Origin: Flavihumibacter solisilvae
GTDB lineage: Bacteria; Bacteroidota; Bacteroidia; Chitinophagales; Chitinophagaceae
Assembly (NCBI RefSeq): GCF_000814475.1
Contig: NZ_JSVC01000001.1
Location: 62,001 to 126,000, forward strand
DNA: 64,000 nucleotides
Direction: 5' to 3'
The position numbers and the translations under genes are program-made. The notes beneath the pieces are model-generated. The model had not been told where the DNA came from. It saw nothing but the letters and a program-made list of their open reading frames with translations, and did no database searches. Positions 34,324-43,154 of this stretch are shown piece after piece (the first letter of the stretch is position 1; each line of letters opens with the position of its first letter).

Positions 34324-35370
34324 TTAACTGATCTGTTGCGCGGCTGACCTGAATTTCTGGAGGTCGCCTTCTGTACAGTCGATATAGCTGTAAATGCCCA
34401 TAATGGGAGGAAGTTCCTTGTCACTATACAGGTAAACCGTTTTGATGACGGGTTTACGTAGACGGTATTCCTTGAGCTTTGCACATTGGAATTCATCCCA
34501 GCAAACGTCTGACTTACTATATTGGGGCGACAGTACGTAGATGACTGATTCGGCCTGCTGGATCGCATCCGAGATCAGCCGGATCCATTGTCCGCCCGCC
34601 GGAATGCTGCTGCGATCATAAAAAATGCGAAGGCCCTGATTTTTCTCCTTCATTGCTTTTACAAATTCCTCCACCTCACTGGTATGAACATGCGCATAAC
34701 TGATGAAGTAGTCGTACCCGGGAGGCGGTGGCGCTGCAGCTGCTGGTGCCAGGTCGCGGGTATCCGCTAATTTCTTTTGGTATGCATTTCGTTTTTCGCG
34801 GAAGATATTTTTGGCTGTGTCTGCATCATCCCCGTCAATTACACAAAATCGGATAACGTTCAGGGGAAGGTCATTTTCGAGCCAGAAAATTGCTGTGTCA
34901 AGCAATGCTGCAAAAACATTTCCTGCCTCGCCCCGCTGGTTGCCGGTTGCAACGATGGGCAGAGCTACAGAGGAAACAGCTTCATTGAATGCGAAGGTGT
35001 TGATGCACCGGAAAATATTTCCAACCAGTTCCTCAGGCTTCGCGCTAAGGTGACCTGATTCGAAACAGAGGATCCTTTCAAAATGAAGCCGGGACTGCAG
35101 ATCCTGGTCAACAGGTGCTGACAGCCAACAACCCAATTGAGCCGTGAGATCTGCTTCCTTGTGATCAGCAAGAGACGCAACTGAGATTCCCTTGCGGTGA
35201 AGACTTCCGATTATTGTACCGTCAACAGGAGTATAATCGCCCGGAAAGGCGGATACAACCAGCAGGTCGACTGCATATTCCTCCGGTAATGCGGTAATGT
35301 CGCCCAGGAGTAGCTGGATGATTGCGCCACCACTGGTCCTGTGAACAGTAAGTTGTGAAAGCAATTCCAT
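34324..35370 (-). CDS. Macro-like domain fused to TIR domain
   Basis: This 348-residue protein has no signal peptide. Residues 10-190 resemble a macro (ADP-ribose-binding) fold: GDIT at 23-26, DLLVVSAFPGDY where macro domains carry their nucleotide loop, and ALPIVATGNQRGEAG (136-150) like the second phosphate loop. The usual Asn-Ala-Ala-Asn is not conserved. An Ala/Pro-rich linker (207-217) leads to a TIR domain (219-348) with DYFISYAH, IFYDRSSIPAGGQW and SDVCWDEFQ; Glu293 is in the position of the NADase glutamate of enzymatic TIRs. A TIR with an ADP-ribose-type sensor suggests NAD cleavage or cyclic-ADP-ribose signalling. It lies 10 bp downstream of the patatin gene. Confidence 0.75.
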   Translation of the reverse strand: MELLSQLTVHRTSGGAIIQLLLGDITALPEEYAVDLLVVSAFPGDYTPVDGTIIGSLHRKGISVASLADHKEADLTAQLGCWLSAPVDQDLQSRLHFERILCFESGHLSAKPEELVGNIFRCINTFAFNEAVSSVALPIVATGNQRGEAGNVFAALLDTAIFWLENDLPLNVIRFCVIDGDDADTAKNIFREKRNAYQKKLADTRDLAPAAAAPPPPGYDYFISYAHVHTSEVEEFVKAMKEKNQGLRIFYDRSSIPAGGQWIRLISDAIQQAESVIYVLSPQYSKSDVCWDEFQCAKLKEYRLRKPVIKTVYLYSDKELPPIMGIYSYIDCTEGDLQKFRSAAQQIS

Positions 35371-35380
35371 TAAAAATTAT

Positions 35381-36784
35381 TTACGCCTCAGCAATATATG
35401 TTTGCTCAAAAACTTCTTTCGCGCAGGGATACATTTCACCGTTGATCCCGATCATGAGGTAATCGCCGGCACGGCCTTTCATCAGTCCCTCAAGGGTTTC
35501 CACTTCAAAGGCCTCCGCCATGCGGCAGCAACGGACAGCAATTGGCTTTTTGGTAACAAGTTGAAATTCGAATTCCGGGATTACGCCCTGTTTAAAATGC
35601 CGGATCGAATTGCCGGCCTGAGACGCTTCTGGTGAAGGCATGAACGATGTATCAAAATGCGTCGGGTCTACCTGCTTTTCTGCAGCTGCCAGGCCGATGT
35701 CATATAATTCAAACCTACTGTCTGCATTGCTCATCTCGACGAGCCTGGCGACGTCTTCACTGCTATAACTTTTCCCGGTCAGTTGCTTCAGTTCCTCCGC
35801 AGCAATCCAGGTGTTGTAACGCAGATAGCTGAAGAGACCTTTACCATTACTGTCTGCTACCAAAAGATCGTCGCGCATGTCACCGATCTCTTCATCAATT
35901 TGCCAGGCAGTAGGTGATTTAGCCAGCCATTGCAGGATGATCTGGTTGTTCCAGCTGGCATCCTGCATCAGCATATCCGGAATTTCCGCTGCCCAGTTAA
36001 GCAGGTGATTATCGGTAACATTCTCCGGCAGGCTTGTGAGCTTTCCCATTCCCGTACCGACCGATACCAATAGCAAATTACCCGCACCCATTTTCCACCT
36101 GAAGGGAAAACCCTTCAGGGTCGCAACCATCAGCAATTGAAGGGCGGGGTTATTGGCCATGCTTACTCCGCCATCAACAAACGCTGCAGTCGGCGCATTT
36201 CCTCCAACGTCAATTACCTGGGGCAAAAAATAAGTCGGTGCCGCAGCGCTTGCACGTACTGCCTTCCACAGTAAAACATTTTTATTGAGACCGAACTGGC
36301 TGTCGTAAAATTTACCCGACGGGTGATTGATGAGGGGCCACACACTATTCGTATCTGCGCGCTTTGTTACAATACATAACCCGGTCCTGATTTTATCACT
36401 GCCGAGGGTAGTATCACCGAAAACTGCCTTCAATTCTTTTTCGAGCGGACCAGCATCATACTTTGCCTTGATCAGTTTGGTTATCTCGTACCATTTGAAT
36501 TTGTCGCCAAAAATCTTTCCTCCCAGGTCAAGGTACATGCTTTTGATGTCGTCTACTTTCATTCCAATGGACAGGCAGGCAGCAATGATGGATCCTGTGC
36601 TGGTACCGCCGATCAGGTCAAAATAATCGCAGAGCCTGAAGGCGGGGTCATTGTCGAATTGCGAGGCAAGGGAATCCTCGATTTTTTTCAGGTAGCCGAG
36701 GGTAAGAGCACCGCGGATTCCGCCGCCATCCAGCGCCAGAATTCTCTTCGGGCCTTCCGACTGCAATCGCTGTAACAGTGTCAT
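35381..36784 (-). CDS. Patatin-like phospholipase
   Basis: This 467-residue cytosolic protein has all patatin motifs: oxyanion loop DGGGIRG (19-25), nucleophile GGTSTG with Ser62, and DGG with Asp204 completing the Ser-Asp dyad. The catalytic domain spans about residues 12-220. A roughly 240-residue C-terminal region follows that I do not recognise; it probably regulates activity. Patatin enzymes hydrolyse phospholipid acyl chains and include immune effectors such as CapV of CBASS. No cyclic-nucleotide synthase gene lies nearby. It is the first gene of a two-gene unit with the macro-TIR protein and is divergent from a lipoprotein gene 43 bp away. Confidence 0.9.
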   Translation of the reverse strand: MTLLQRLQSEGPKRILALDGGGIRGALTLGYLKKIEDSLASQFDNDPAFRLCDYFDLIGGTSTGSIIAACLSIGMKVDDIKSMYLDLGGKIFGDKFKWYEITKLIKAKYDAGPLEKELKAVFGDTTLGSDKIRTGLCIVTKRADTNSVWPLINHPSGKFYDSQFGLNKNVLLWKAVRASAAAPTYFLPQVIDVGGNAPTAAFVDGGVSMANNPALQLLMVATLKGFPFRWKMGAGNLLLVSVGTGMGKLTSLPENVTDNHLLNWAAEIPDMLMQDASWNNQIILQWLAKSPTAWQIDEEIGDMRDDLLVADSNGKGLFSYLRYNTWIAAEELKQLTGKSYSSEDVARLVEMSNADSRFELYDIGLAAAEKQVDPTHFDTSFMPSPEASQAGNSIRHFKQGVIPEFEFQLVTKKPIAVRCCRMAEAFEVETLEGLMKGRAGDYLMIGINGEMYPCAKEVFEQTYIAEA

Positions 36785-36815
36785 ATCACAAATTACGTTT
36801 TTATTACATACTTTT

Positions 36816-36829
36816 ATCGGTCAACCGAT
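36816..36829. promoter_or_regulatory. Palindrome in the patatin/lipoprotein divergent promoter
   Basis: ATCGGT-CA-ACCGAT is a perfect 6-bp inverted repeat with a 2-nt spacer. It lies in the 43-bp gap between the divergent patatin and lipoprotein genes and overlaps the first base of the lipoprotein ATG. It could be an operator or a start-site hairpin. Short length makes chance possible. Confidence 0.4.
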
Positions 36830-37844
36830 GAACATGCATTCGATTTTAATCGTTTCTGTGTTAGCGTTATTCCTGTTCCTGGCGTGTTCTTCTGCACCGG
36901 AAAGCCAATCACCCGTTGCGATACAGGAGGAACTGGATAAACTGAAGCAGGCGCTTTTGGACCGCGACTTCATGACCGGTGTTGCAAGGGCACAGGAAGC
37001 GGCATACTACGATGCGCTGGGCCAGGCGGTACCGTCTTTTATTTCCGCGGAAGACAGCAGCCAGGTCATTTTGAAAAGTCTTCGCGATGAGCGAATAGCG
37101 GCAACGCTTTCATCGTTTTACGCCCTGGAGTGCGGAATTAGTGCAATGACGAGAAGGAAGCGGGGAACCACGCCTCTGACTATACTCCAGCAGGTTGAAG
37201 CATGGAGGATCGACACTACATCAAAATTATTACTGAGATGCTTTGCAGATGCGACGTGGAGGACCGGGCAGCCATTTATGAGTCTGAAAAGTATAGTGAA
37301 GGTTCAGCCGAATTATGAAGTTCAACTCAGGCTCGTTGCGAAAAAAATGATTGCGGACCTTGAAGATGTTGCCGGCGGAAGCTGCCAGATGCAGACAAAA
37401 AAGATCAGGCACCTTATGCAGGATTCCACCTATATGCATAAGATGGCAGAATACATCGATCCGGCAATACTGAAAACAGAAACAGGCATTATAGAAAGAA
37501 GCAAATACGAAGAGAAGGTTGCTACTAATCTTCCAGGCGCATTCGCGCTCGAATGTGGAATCACGTTCCTTGCGAAGACGAAACAACAGTTGCCATCTGC
37601 ATTGATCCGTTCCATAAATGAAAACACTATTTCAGAAGAAGACATGATGTTGATGTGCAGATTTGCAAATGCCACCTGGAAATCATCACAACCCTTCAGG
37701 GGCCTAAACCGGATAAAAGGCAGTACGTTTATCCCTTTCAGTCAGCTGAGTGACGAAGAGGTAGAAAAAGACCGGGTGCAGATCAGGTCTGCCGCAGGTT
37801 TTTTTACACAAAATGTTTTTTCAGGAACTCAAAAGCATTATTAA
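36828..37844 (+). CDS. Lipoprotein with duplicated domain, unknown function
   Basis: This 338-residue protein has a lipoprotein signal ending in FLAC (Cys20). Two halves are homologous to each other: residues 88-157 and 228-297 share ALECGI (99-104; 240-245) and CFADATWRTGQPF versus CRFANATWKSSQPF, with similar spacing. The N-terminal 25-85 region is helical. I recognise no named family. It lies 43 bp from the divergent patatin gene and converges with the M19-like gene with a 41-bp overlap. A second ATG (36834) is also a possible start. Confidence 0.75.
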   Translation: MNMHSILIVSVLALFLFLACSSAPESQSPVAIQEELDKLKQALLDRDFMTGVARAQEAAYYDALGQAVPSFISAEDSSQVILKSLRDERIAATLSSFYALECGISAMTRRKRGTTPLTILQQVEAWRIDTTSKLLLRCFADATWRTGQPFMSLKSIVKVQPNYEVQLRLVAKKMIADLEDVAGGSCQMQTKKIRHLMQDSTYMHKMAEYIDPAILKTETGIIERSKYEEKVATNLPGAFALECGITFLAKTKQQLPSALIRSINENTISEEDMMLMCRFANATWKSSQPFRGLNRIKGSTFIPFSQLSDEEVEKDRVQIRSAAGFFTQNVFSGTQKHY

Positions 37845-39375
37845 AAAACAAGCCATCGACAAGTGCATCAATATCCAGGTCTGATTTGGAGAAAGACAGG
37901 CTTTTCCATAGCGTCCTTTTTAGCTGCAACCTGCGCCGGATTTCGCGTTTGAATGCTTCGAGGCTGGTTACGTCCGGACAAACATCCAGCGGGTTAATCA
38001 GGCCATCGAAGTCCGAACCGATGCAGATCTGGCGGGACACTTTATTGAGGTCAAGCCTGTTTCTTTTCGCAACATCCAGGATATGCAGCAACTGGTTTAG
38101 AAAATAAGAATAGTGAACTTCCATCGTGATCTCACCCTGGTTAAGCGCATCATCGCCGGACAAAACATTGCTCATATCCAGCCAGGGAGCGATATCGCCG
38201 GGGTCATTAAAGCCCCGGAAGAAAATATCCTGTTCCGCGTCGGCAATGTACTCGTGATCAAACGGAAGATCGTTCAGCTGGTATGCAATATTTTCGATCG
38301 GGAAACCGAGGATTCGCTGGTCAAGTGAAATCCCGATTAGTCCACCCGAGTTCAGGATCGCGACAATTTCATCATCATAGAGATTGATGCTGCTGTGATT
38401 AAACGCGGAATCAGGAACAAGGCCAGTTGATTTAAGGTGTTTGATCTTCCATACACCATCGGTTCTCTTCGGTCTTTCCAGCAGGCGATGATAACGGTCA
38501 TTACTGTGTAGGCCTGTAACTCCTGCATGGGTGCAGATGAGAGGCCTGTCATCGAATCCAAGCTGTGAGCGCTGTGCTATGAGTTGGGTGCGGGTGAAAT
38601 AACTCATGTGCTTGATATCGATCAGTATATCGTTGTCGTACATTTTTTTTATCATCCGCTTGCCCCAGTCGGGCAGTCCGCGCCGTTCCGGAAAGAACAG
38701 GTCTTCTTTTATGAATTGCATTCCGAAAGCATGGTTTGCAAATGGGAAATCCTGCATGTGGGGTATATTCACCGCGAAGATCCTCACTCCATAACGCTGC
38801 CTGAAGTCGTCAAAATTGTTTTCGAAGTCCGCCTCGCCATTTGCGCTGAAAGGATCATTACAGAAATTATGGAGGCCTTCCAGGATAAGCAGTCCATGAA
38901 TTGTGCCTGCATCATCCGGGTTATATTCATTGATGGAATTAATAAATTTAAAAGCCGGTTTTCCATTTGAAGCGTTTGCAGGATGGGGGTTATTTACCAA
39001 TGCGTCCATCGTTTTCTTTGTCCATTCATAGTAACTGTTACCATTGCTCAGCTGGCGCATTATTTCCGGGTCAAGAAGATTGATTTTCCCGCTGTTTGCA
39101 GCCTTTCTCAATAAAATCCCCTGCGCTATCCTGTTCTCGATAGAATAGATGATAACCCCCGCGAGATTCACATTTGCCTTATGCATCTGCATCAGGTTGC
39201 TTTGTGAATTCATCACTCCATTGAAAATCGTATTGATGCCAATTTGCGTTTCGCGGCCGAAGAGTTTCCCGATATTCAGTTTTACAGAAAGCTGATCCCA
39301 GGGTGTGAGCGTTGTACCGGGAGGTGCAAGCAATTGCTTGAGTGATGGATGGCAGTGGAAGTCAAAGAATGGCAT
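37804..39375 (-). CDS. M19-type dipeptidase/amidohydrolase-like protein
   Basis: This 523-residue protein of the metal-dependent amidohydrolase fold has FHCHP at residues 6-10 (first metal ligands), DIKHMS, CTHAGVTG and GSDFDG blocks in the order seen in renal/membrane dipeptidases (M19). It is longer than typical M19 enzymes (about 330-400 residues) because of insertions before and after the central barrel. No signal peptide is visible, so cytosolic. Its 3' end overlaps the convergent lipoprotein gene by 41 bp. Exact substrate unknown; membership in the peptidase family is likely but not certain. Confidence 0.72.
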   Translation of the reverse strand: MPFFDFHCHPSLKQLLAPPGTTLTPWDQLSVKLNIGKLFGRETQIGINTIFNGVMNSQSNLMQMHKANVNLAGVIIYSIENRIAQGILLRKAANSGKINLLDPEIMRQLSNGNSYYEWTKKTMDALVNNPHPANASNGKPAFKFINSINEYNPDDAGTIHGLLILEGLHNFCNDPFSANGEADFENNFDDFRQRYGVRIFAVNIPHMQDFPFANHAFGMQFIKEDLFFPERRGLPDWGKRMIKKMYDNDILIDIKHMSYFTRTQLIAQRSQLGFDDRPLICTHAGVTGLHSNDRYHRLLERPKRTDGVWKIKHLKSTGLVPDSAFNHSSINLYDDEIVAILNSGGLIGISLDQRILGFPIENIAYQLNDLPFDHEYIADAEQDIFFRGFNDPGDIAPWLDMSNVLSGDDALNQGEITMEVHYSYFLNQLLHILDVAKRNRLDLNKVSRQICIGSDFDGLINPLDVCPDVTSLEAFKREIRRRLQLKRTLWKSLSFSKSDLDIDALVDGLFFNNAFEFLKKHFV

Positions 39376-39475
39376 GGCTAAAGGATTGGATAGTTAAAGC
39401 TAATACATTATGCAGTGTGGTTTTACCGCTTTAATCCCCTTGAAAATGCTATGGATTTTTGGTATATTAAATAGT

Positions 39476-40888
39476 TCAGTCTTCGCGGCTTCCGTCATCT
39501 GCCATCCGCACCATTTTTGGCGAGAAACTAGCCTGCACTTCAACCAGGTCCTGTTGGGCAGCCATTACCTGGTGAATGTCTTTGTATGCAGCCGGCGCTT
39601 CGTCGGTTCCTCCGCCGATAAGGGTAACCCCGCTTTCCTTCAACTGCTTTCGCATTGTCTCGGACGTGATAGTCTGGTTTGCTTTTGTGCGGCTCATCTG
39701 CCTGCCGGCACCATGGGATGCAGAATTCAGTGACGCAGGATTGCCTTTCCCCCGTACCAGGAAGCCGGGAGCTGTCATTGATCCAGGAATGATTCCCAGT
39801 TCCCCTTTACCCGCGGGGGTGGCTCCTTTGCGATGAACGATCACATCACGGCCGTTATGATGTTCTTTCCAGGCGAAATTGTGGTGATTCTCCACTCTTG
39901 CGAGCAGTCCTGCGCCAAGTGATTTTGTGATCTTGTCATGAATGATCTCATGGCACGCAGAGGCATAGGCGCCTGCAAGGTTCATTGCCCGCCAGTACTC
40001 CTGACCTTCTTCGCTGTCGAGGTCAAAGTAAGCCAGGTGGGCTGCTTCCTTCGGAAGCCTGGATACCGACCTGGCAAGTTTCGTGTAATGATTGGCGATT
40101 GTTGCCCCGAGGCCCCTGGAGCCGGAATGTGATAACAGGGCTATGTATTTCCCTTTTGGAATTCCCAATTCGTTTTCCTGCGCAAGCATTTCCAGAATGC
40201 CGAATTCCACGAAATGGTTGCCGCCGCCGGAACTGCCTAACTGCGTATAGGCCTTGTCTTTAAGTTCGCTGACGAACCGCGTGGTATTAAAACCGTCATC
40301 ACTAAGCACCTGGTGGTCGGAACGATCGGAGCCGCTGAACCCGGATCCTGCACCGAATTTCGTATGGGCGATCAGTTCGCGTTTATATTTTGATTCATTG
40401 GTGTAGAAATGTGACTCAGGAATGTCGTAAATACTCAGGCACATCCGGCACCCGATATCCACTCCAACGCCATAGGGAATCACGGCATTGTCAGTTGCCA
40501 GGACTCCACCGATCGGCAGTCCATAACCCTGGTGAGCGTCAGGCATCAGCGCCCCAGCCACAGCTACCGGCAGGCGAACAGCGGTTTGCATCTGGCCTCG
40601 GGCCCCTTCGTCTATAAATGCCTCGCCGTAGGAAGTGTAAGGCACAGGTGGGATAAGGGGAACTGTTTCGTTCTGCTGACTTATCAGGGCCAATGCAACA
40701 TCTGACCAGACGGCATCGGAAGTAAAAAGGAGTGGTTGCAACAGGACCGATCTTAATTGTTCCAGTGCGACATTACGTTGGTCTGCTGGAAAGCTGCGTT
40801 GTACAGCTTCCATAGCTTTTGCAACAGCAGGAGACGGAGTGAACCCGATTGCCAGCAATTCCTTTCCCGATAATACCAGTTGTTCCAT
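39476..40888 (-). CDS. rtcB: RtcB RNA ligase
   Basis: This 470-residue protein joins 2',3'-cyclic-phosphate or 3'-phosphate RNA ends to 5'-OH ends with GTP and Mn. Family motifs are present: MPDAHQGYGLPIGGV, GVGVDIGCRM (metal Cys), GSSGGGNHFVEF, LSHSGSRGLG, ENHHNFAW and the GTP-linked histidine region near NSASHGAGRQMSR. I chose the ATG at 40888 (MEQLVLSGKELLAIGF); an upstream frame is open but runs into the previous gene. It lies 31 bp downstream of an unrecognised gene that may be its partner. No archease gene is visible. Confidence 0.95.
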   Translation of the reverse strand: MEQLVLSGKELLAIGFTPSPAVAKAMEAVQRSFPADQRNVALEQLRSVLLQPLLFTSDAVWSDVALALISQQNETVPLIPPVPYTSYGEAFIDEGARGQMQTAVRLPVAVAGALMPDAHQGYGLPIGGVLATDNAVIPYGVGVDIGCRMCLSIYDIPESHFYTNESKYKRELIAHTKFGAGSGFSGSDRSDHQVLSDDGFNTTRFVSELKDKAYTQLGSSGGGNHFVEFGILEMLAQENELGIPKGKYIALLSHSGSRGLGATIANHYTKLARSVSRLPKEAAHLAYFDLDSEEGQEYWRAMNLAGAYASACHEIIHDKITKSLGAGLLARVENHHNFAWKEHHNGRDVIVHRKGATPAGKGELGIIPGSMTAPGFLVRGKGNPASLNSASHGAGRQMSRTKANQTITSETMRKQLKESGVTLIGGGTDEAPAAYKDIHQVMAAQQDLVEVQASFSPKMVRMADDGSRED

Positions 40889-40919
40889 AGTAAAGGCATT
40901 TGTAATATGGGTACAAAGT

Positions 40920-41855
40920 TTATACCCGGCACAGCTTATACAGCAATTCAATGCCGAATCCGGATATAAGCAATCGTTCCTTTTTGTTGCCCAGCAATTG
41001 CTGCGTCCAGTCAACGAATCCACCATCTGCTATTTCCAGGTCCTCACCACCGACATTGATCACGACCTTGAACTGCAGACCCTTGTAATAATTGTTTGAC
41101 TCAGCGTTTTCTTTTACTTCGATGGGGATGCCCTGCAGCTGATCGTTTAACGCCTGGTGCAGATGGGAGATAAACACCTGTGGCGTGGGGTAACCATTCC
41201 GGGGTATCATTCTTAACGATAATTCGTTGATGCCAAAATATTCGGAGAGCAGGATTTGCCAGGTTTCAAGGTGATGTACCAGCGACCTTGATTCGAAACT
41301 GAAATTGCCTGAATCGAGTGCCGAGGATACCAGGCAACCAATTGTAAAATGCGCGGTAAATTTCGGTGATGGCAGTGGCTGTGAACGTACATGCCGCTGA
41401 ATTGTGGAATAATGGGTTGAAGTGAGGCCGGTAATTTTACCCGCCTGCCTTTCGGCTGCGATATGGAGTGCAATGGCATTGGTAGCGTCAGCCATTACTT
41501 CGGTGCTGCGTGCAGCGCTGATCACTTTATCCTGGTTCACTGTGCCAGGTACGGAACATGCGCCGAACGGTGCAAGGGGAGATAACAGAATGGGCTCGAA
41601 TAGCTTTTTCCTGAAGATCTTAAGTGCCGCTAGTTCTGCTTCCATAAATGCAATACTATCGACGGATGCTGGCTTTACAAACCTGTTAAGGTTATACTGC
41701 TGCAATAGCTGTACAGGGGTAATCGCGGAGGCACGACGGTTGTAAACTTCGAGCATCAGGGTATTGAAATCAGCACCAGGCAGTTGCGAGAGTGCTTCAA
41801 CAATATCCTTGTTCTGCAGTTGACTCGTTATCCGTTGCAGTTTAGATGATGGCAT
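40920..41855 (-). CDS. Uncharacterised protein upstream of rtcB, possibly class II synthetase-like
   Basis: This 311-residue protein starts at the ATG at 41855 (MPSSKLQRIT). I do not recognise a named family. The segment SPLAPFGACSVPGTVNQDKVISAARSTEVMADATNAIALHIA and the C-terminal LLISGFGIELLYKL faintly recall motif 2 surroundings and the Gly-rich motif 3 of class II aminoacyl-tRNA synthetase-like folds, but this is weak. It precedes rtcB by 31 bp on the same strand, so a role in RNA repair or tRNA processing is a reasonable inference. Confidence 0.6.
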   Translation of the reverse strand: MPSSKLQRITSQLQNKDIVEALSQLPGADFNTLMLEVYNRRASAITPVQLLQQYNLNRFVKPASVDSIAFMEAELAALKIFRKKLFEPILLSPLAPFGACSVPGTVNQDKVISAARSTEVMADATNAIALHIAAERQAGKITGLTSTHYSTIQRHVRSQPLPSPKFTAHFTIGCLVSSALDSGNFSFESRSLVHHLETWQILLSEYFGINELSLRMIPRNGYPTPQVFISHLHQALNDQLQGIPIEVKENAESNNYYKGLQFKVVINVGGEDLEIADGGFVDWTQQLLGNKKERLLISGFGIELLYKLCRV

Positions 41856-41891
41856 GCCGGTATTTTGAAGCAATTTACAATGACTGCTTTG

Positions 41892-42185
41892 TTATACCGG
41901 CTTCAGCCTGTTCCATTCAGGATGCCTCTTGAGATAAGCTACAACAAGCGGACAAAGCGGAATCAGCTTTAAATGATTGTCTTCAATGTATTGAAGGGTT
42001 TTTTCTATAATAGCAGTCCCGGCACCTTTCCCTTCCAACGCGGGCTCCACCTCAGTATGAATCAGGGTCACCCTGTCTTTTGACTGCCTGAATTCTATTA
42101 GGGCCAACATGCCGTCGACTTTCATTTCGAATCGGTGCTCGTCATCGTTCCTTATTAAAGGCAATGAAACATATTCTTCTTTCAT
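41892..42185 (-). CDS. Small GNAT-like N-acetyltransferase
   Basis: This 97-residue protein belongs to the short COG2388 GNAT branch. FEMKVDGMLALIEFRQ gives the first strands, and HTEVEPALEGKGAGTAIIEKTLQYIEDN contains the acetyl-CoA pyrophosphate loop (Q/R-x-x-G-x-G/A, here EGKGAG). The late CPLVVAYLKRHPEW matches the terminal strand and helix. Substrate unknown. It lies 16 bp after pirin and 36 bp before the rtcB partner gene on the same strand. Confidence 0.88.
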   Translation of the reverse strand: MKEEYVSLPLIRNDDEHRFEMKVDGMLALIEFRQSKDRVTLIHTEVEPALEGKGAGTAIIEKTLQYIEDNHLKLIPLCPLVVAYLKRHPEWNRLKPV

Positions 42186-42201
42186 ATTCCAGTATTAGTG
42201 G

Positions 42202-43056
42202 TTAATATTCGAGTGTACCAAAGACGCCGTTACTATAATCGATTATAGCCTGCTCAACTTCCTCCTGGGTGTTCATGACGAAATTATCTTTAGCGGCAAC
42301 CGGTTCATTGATGGGCTCTGCCGACAGAAACAAAATTATGGAGTCTTCTTCCGCTGAAAAAATGATCTCATTGTTGTTCTTTTCAAAAACTACGAGGTTG
42401 TATTGGTCAACCTGCTCCTGGTCGATACAGAGTTTTCCCTTTGCCACATAGAGTAGTGTCCAATAACCTGGGGTTGCGTTGAATTGCACACGCGCACCTT
42501 TCTTTATTTCGCCCGCAATGGATATGATGTCGGTGAAAGTCTTCATGGGACCGGTATAACCATCATAAGTTCCACTGGCCAATCGCATTGACACCCCATC
42601 CTGTTGTATCACCTGGGGCAGTTGGTGCTTCTCTGCTGACTGGTAGGAAGGTTCGTCCCATTTATGGGCCGCTGGCACGTTTATCCACAGTTGAATCAGC
42701 TCCTGGACCCCTCCTGTAGCGAGCATTTCTTTGGTCGGACCTTCACTGTGAAGGATCCCCCTGCCAGCAAACATCCATTGAACATCTCCTTCGCGGATGA
42801 TTTCATCATGTCCAGCATTGTCTTTATGATAACCTTCACCCTGCAGCATGAATGTAACCGGCGCAAATCCACGATGAGGGTGCGGATGGAGGCGCATGGA
42901 TGAACCGGCTTCTATCTTTTGCGGGCGCATATGATGCAAAACAATGAAAGGATTGGCAAAACGGAAATCCTTGTGTGGCAAGGGCTGAAGTACGGTTTCG
43001 TCTTTGCCTATCAGTTTTTCCCGGCCCTCAAGGATATGCATGATGGCTTTTTTCAT
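42202..43056 (-). CDS. Pirin-family bicupin
   Basis: This 284-residue pirin homologue has the N-terminal cupin metal site RLHPHPHRGF (His residues) and downstream GILHSEGP, with a degenerate second cupin. FVLHHMRPQKI-type sequence after FRFANPFI is characteristic. Pirins are redox-sensing metal cupins, some with quercetinase activity; the in vivo role in bacteria is varied. It is the first gene of a probable pirin-GNAT-unknown-RtcB run. Confidence 0.92.
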   Translation of the reverse strand: MKKAIMHILEGREKLIGKDETVLQPLPHKDFRFANPFIVLHHMRPQKIEAGSSMRLHPHPHRGFAPVTFMLQGEGYHKDNAGHDEIIREGDVQWMFAGRGILHSEGPTKEMLATGGVQELIQLWINVPAAHKWDEPSYQSAEKHQLPQVIQQDGVSMRLASGTYDGYTGPMKTFTDIISIAGEIKKGARVQFNATPGYWTLLYVAKGKLCIDQEQVDQYNLVVFEKNNNEIIFSAEEDSIILFLSAEPINEPVAAKDNFVMNTQEEVEQAIIDYSNGVFGTLEY

Positions 43057-43154
43057 GCCTGGATATTTTATAATTACAAAACTAACCGGGAGGCTGAACG
43101 GTTCCCAATAATCTGGATTAAGAATCCTAAATTTCTTGTGTAAAACCGACTGTC

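Noticed and set aside
35381-36784. Patatin as the effector of a CBASS operon (CapV-like)
   Set aside because: No CD-NTase, Cap2/Cap3 or HORMA/TRIP13 gene lies within the neighbouring genes; only the macro-TIR protein is adjacent, so a canonical CBASS call is not supported.
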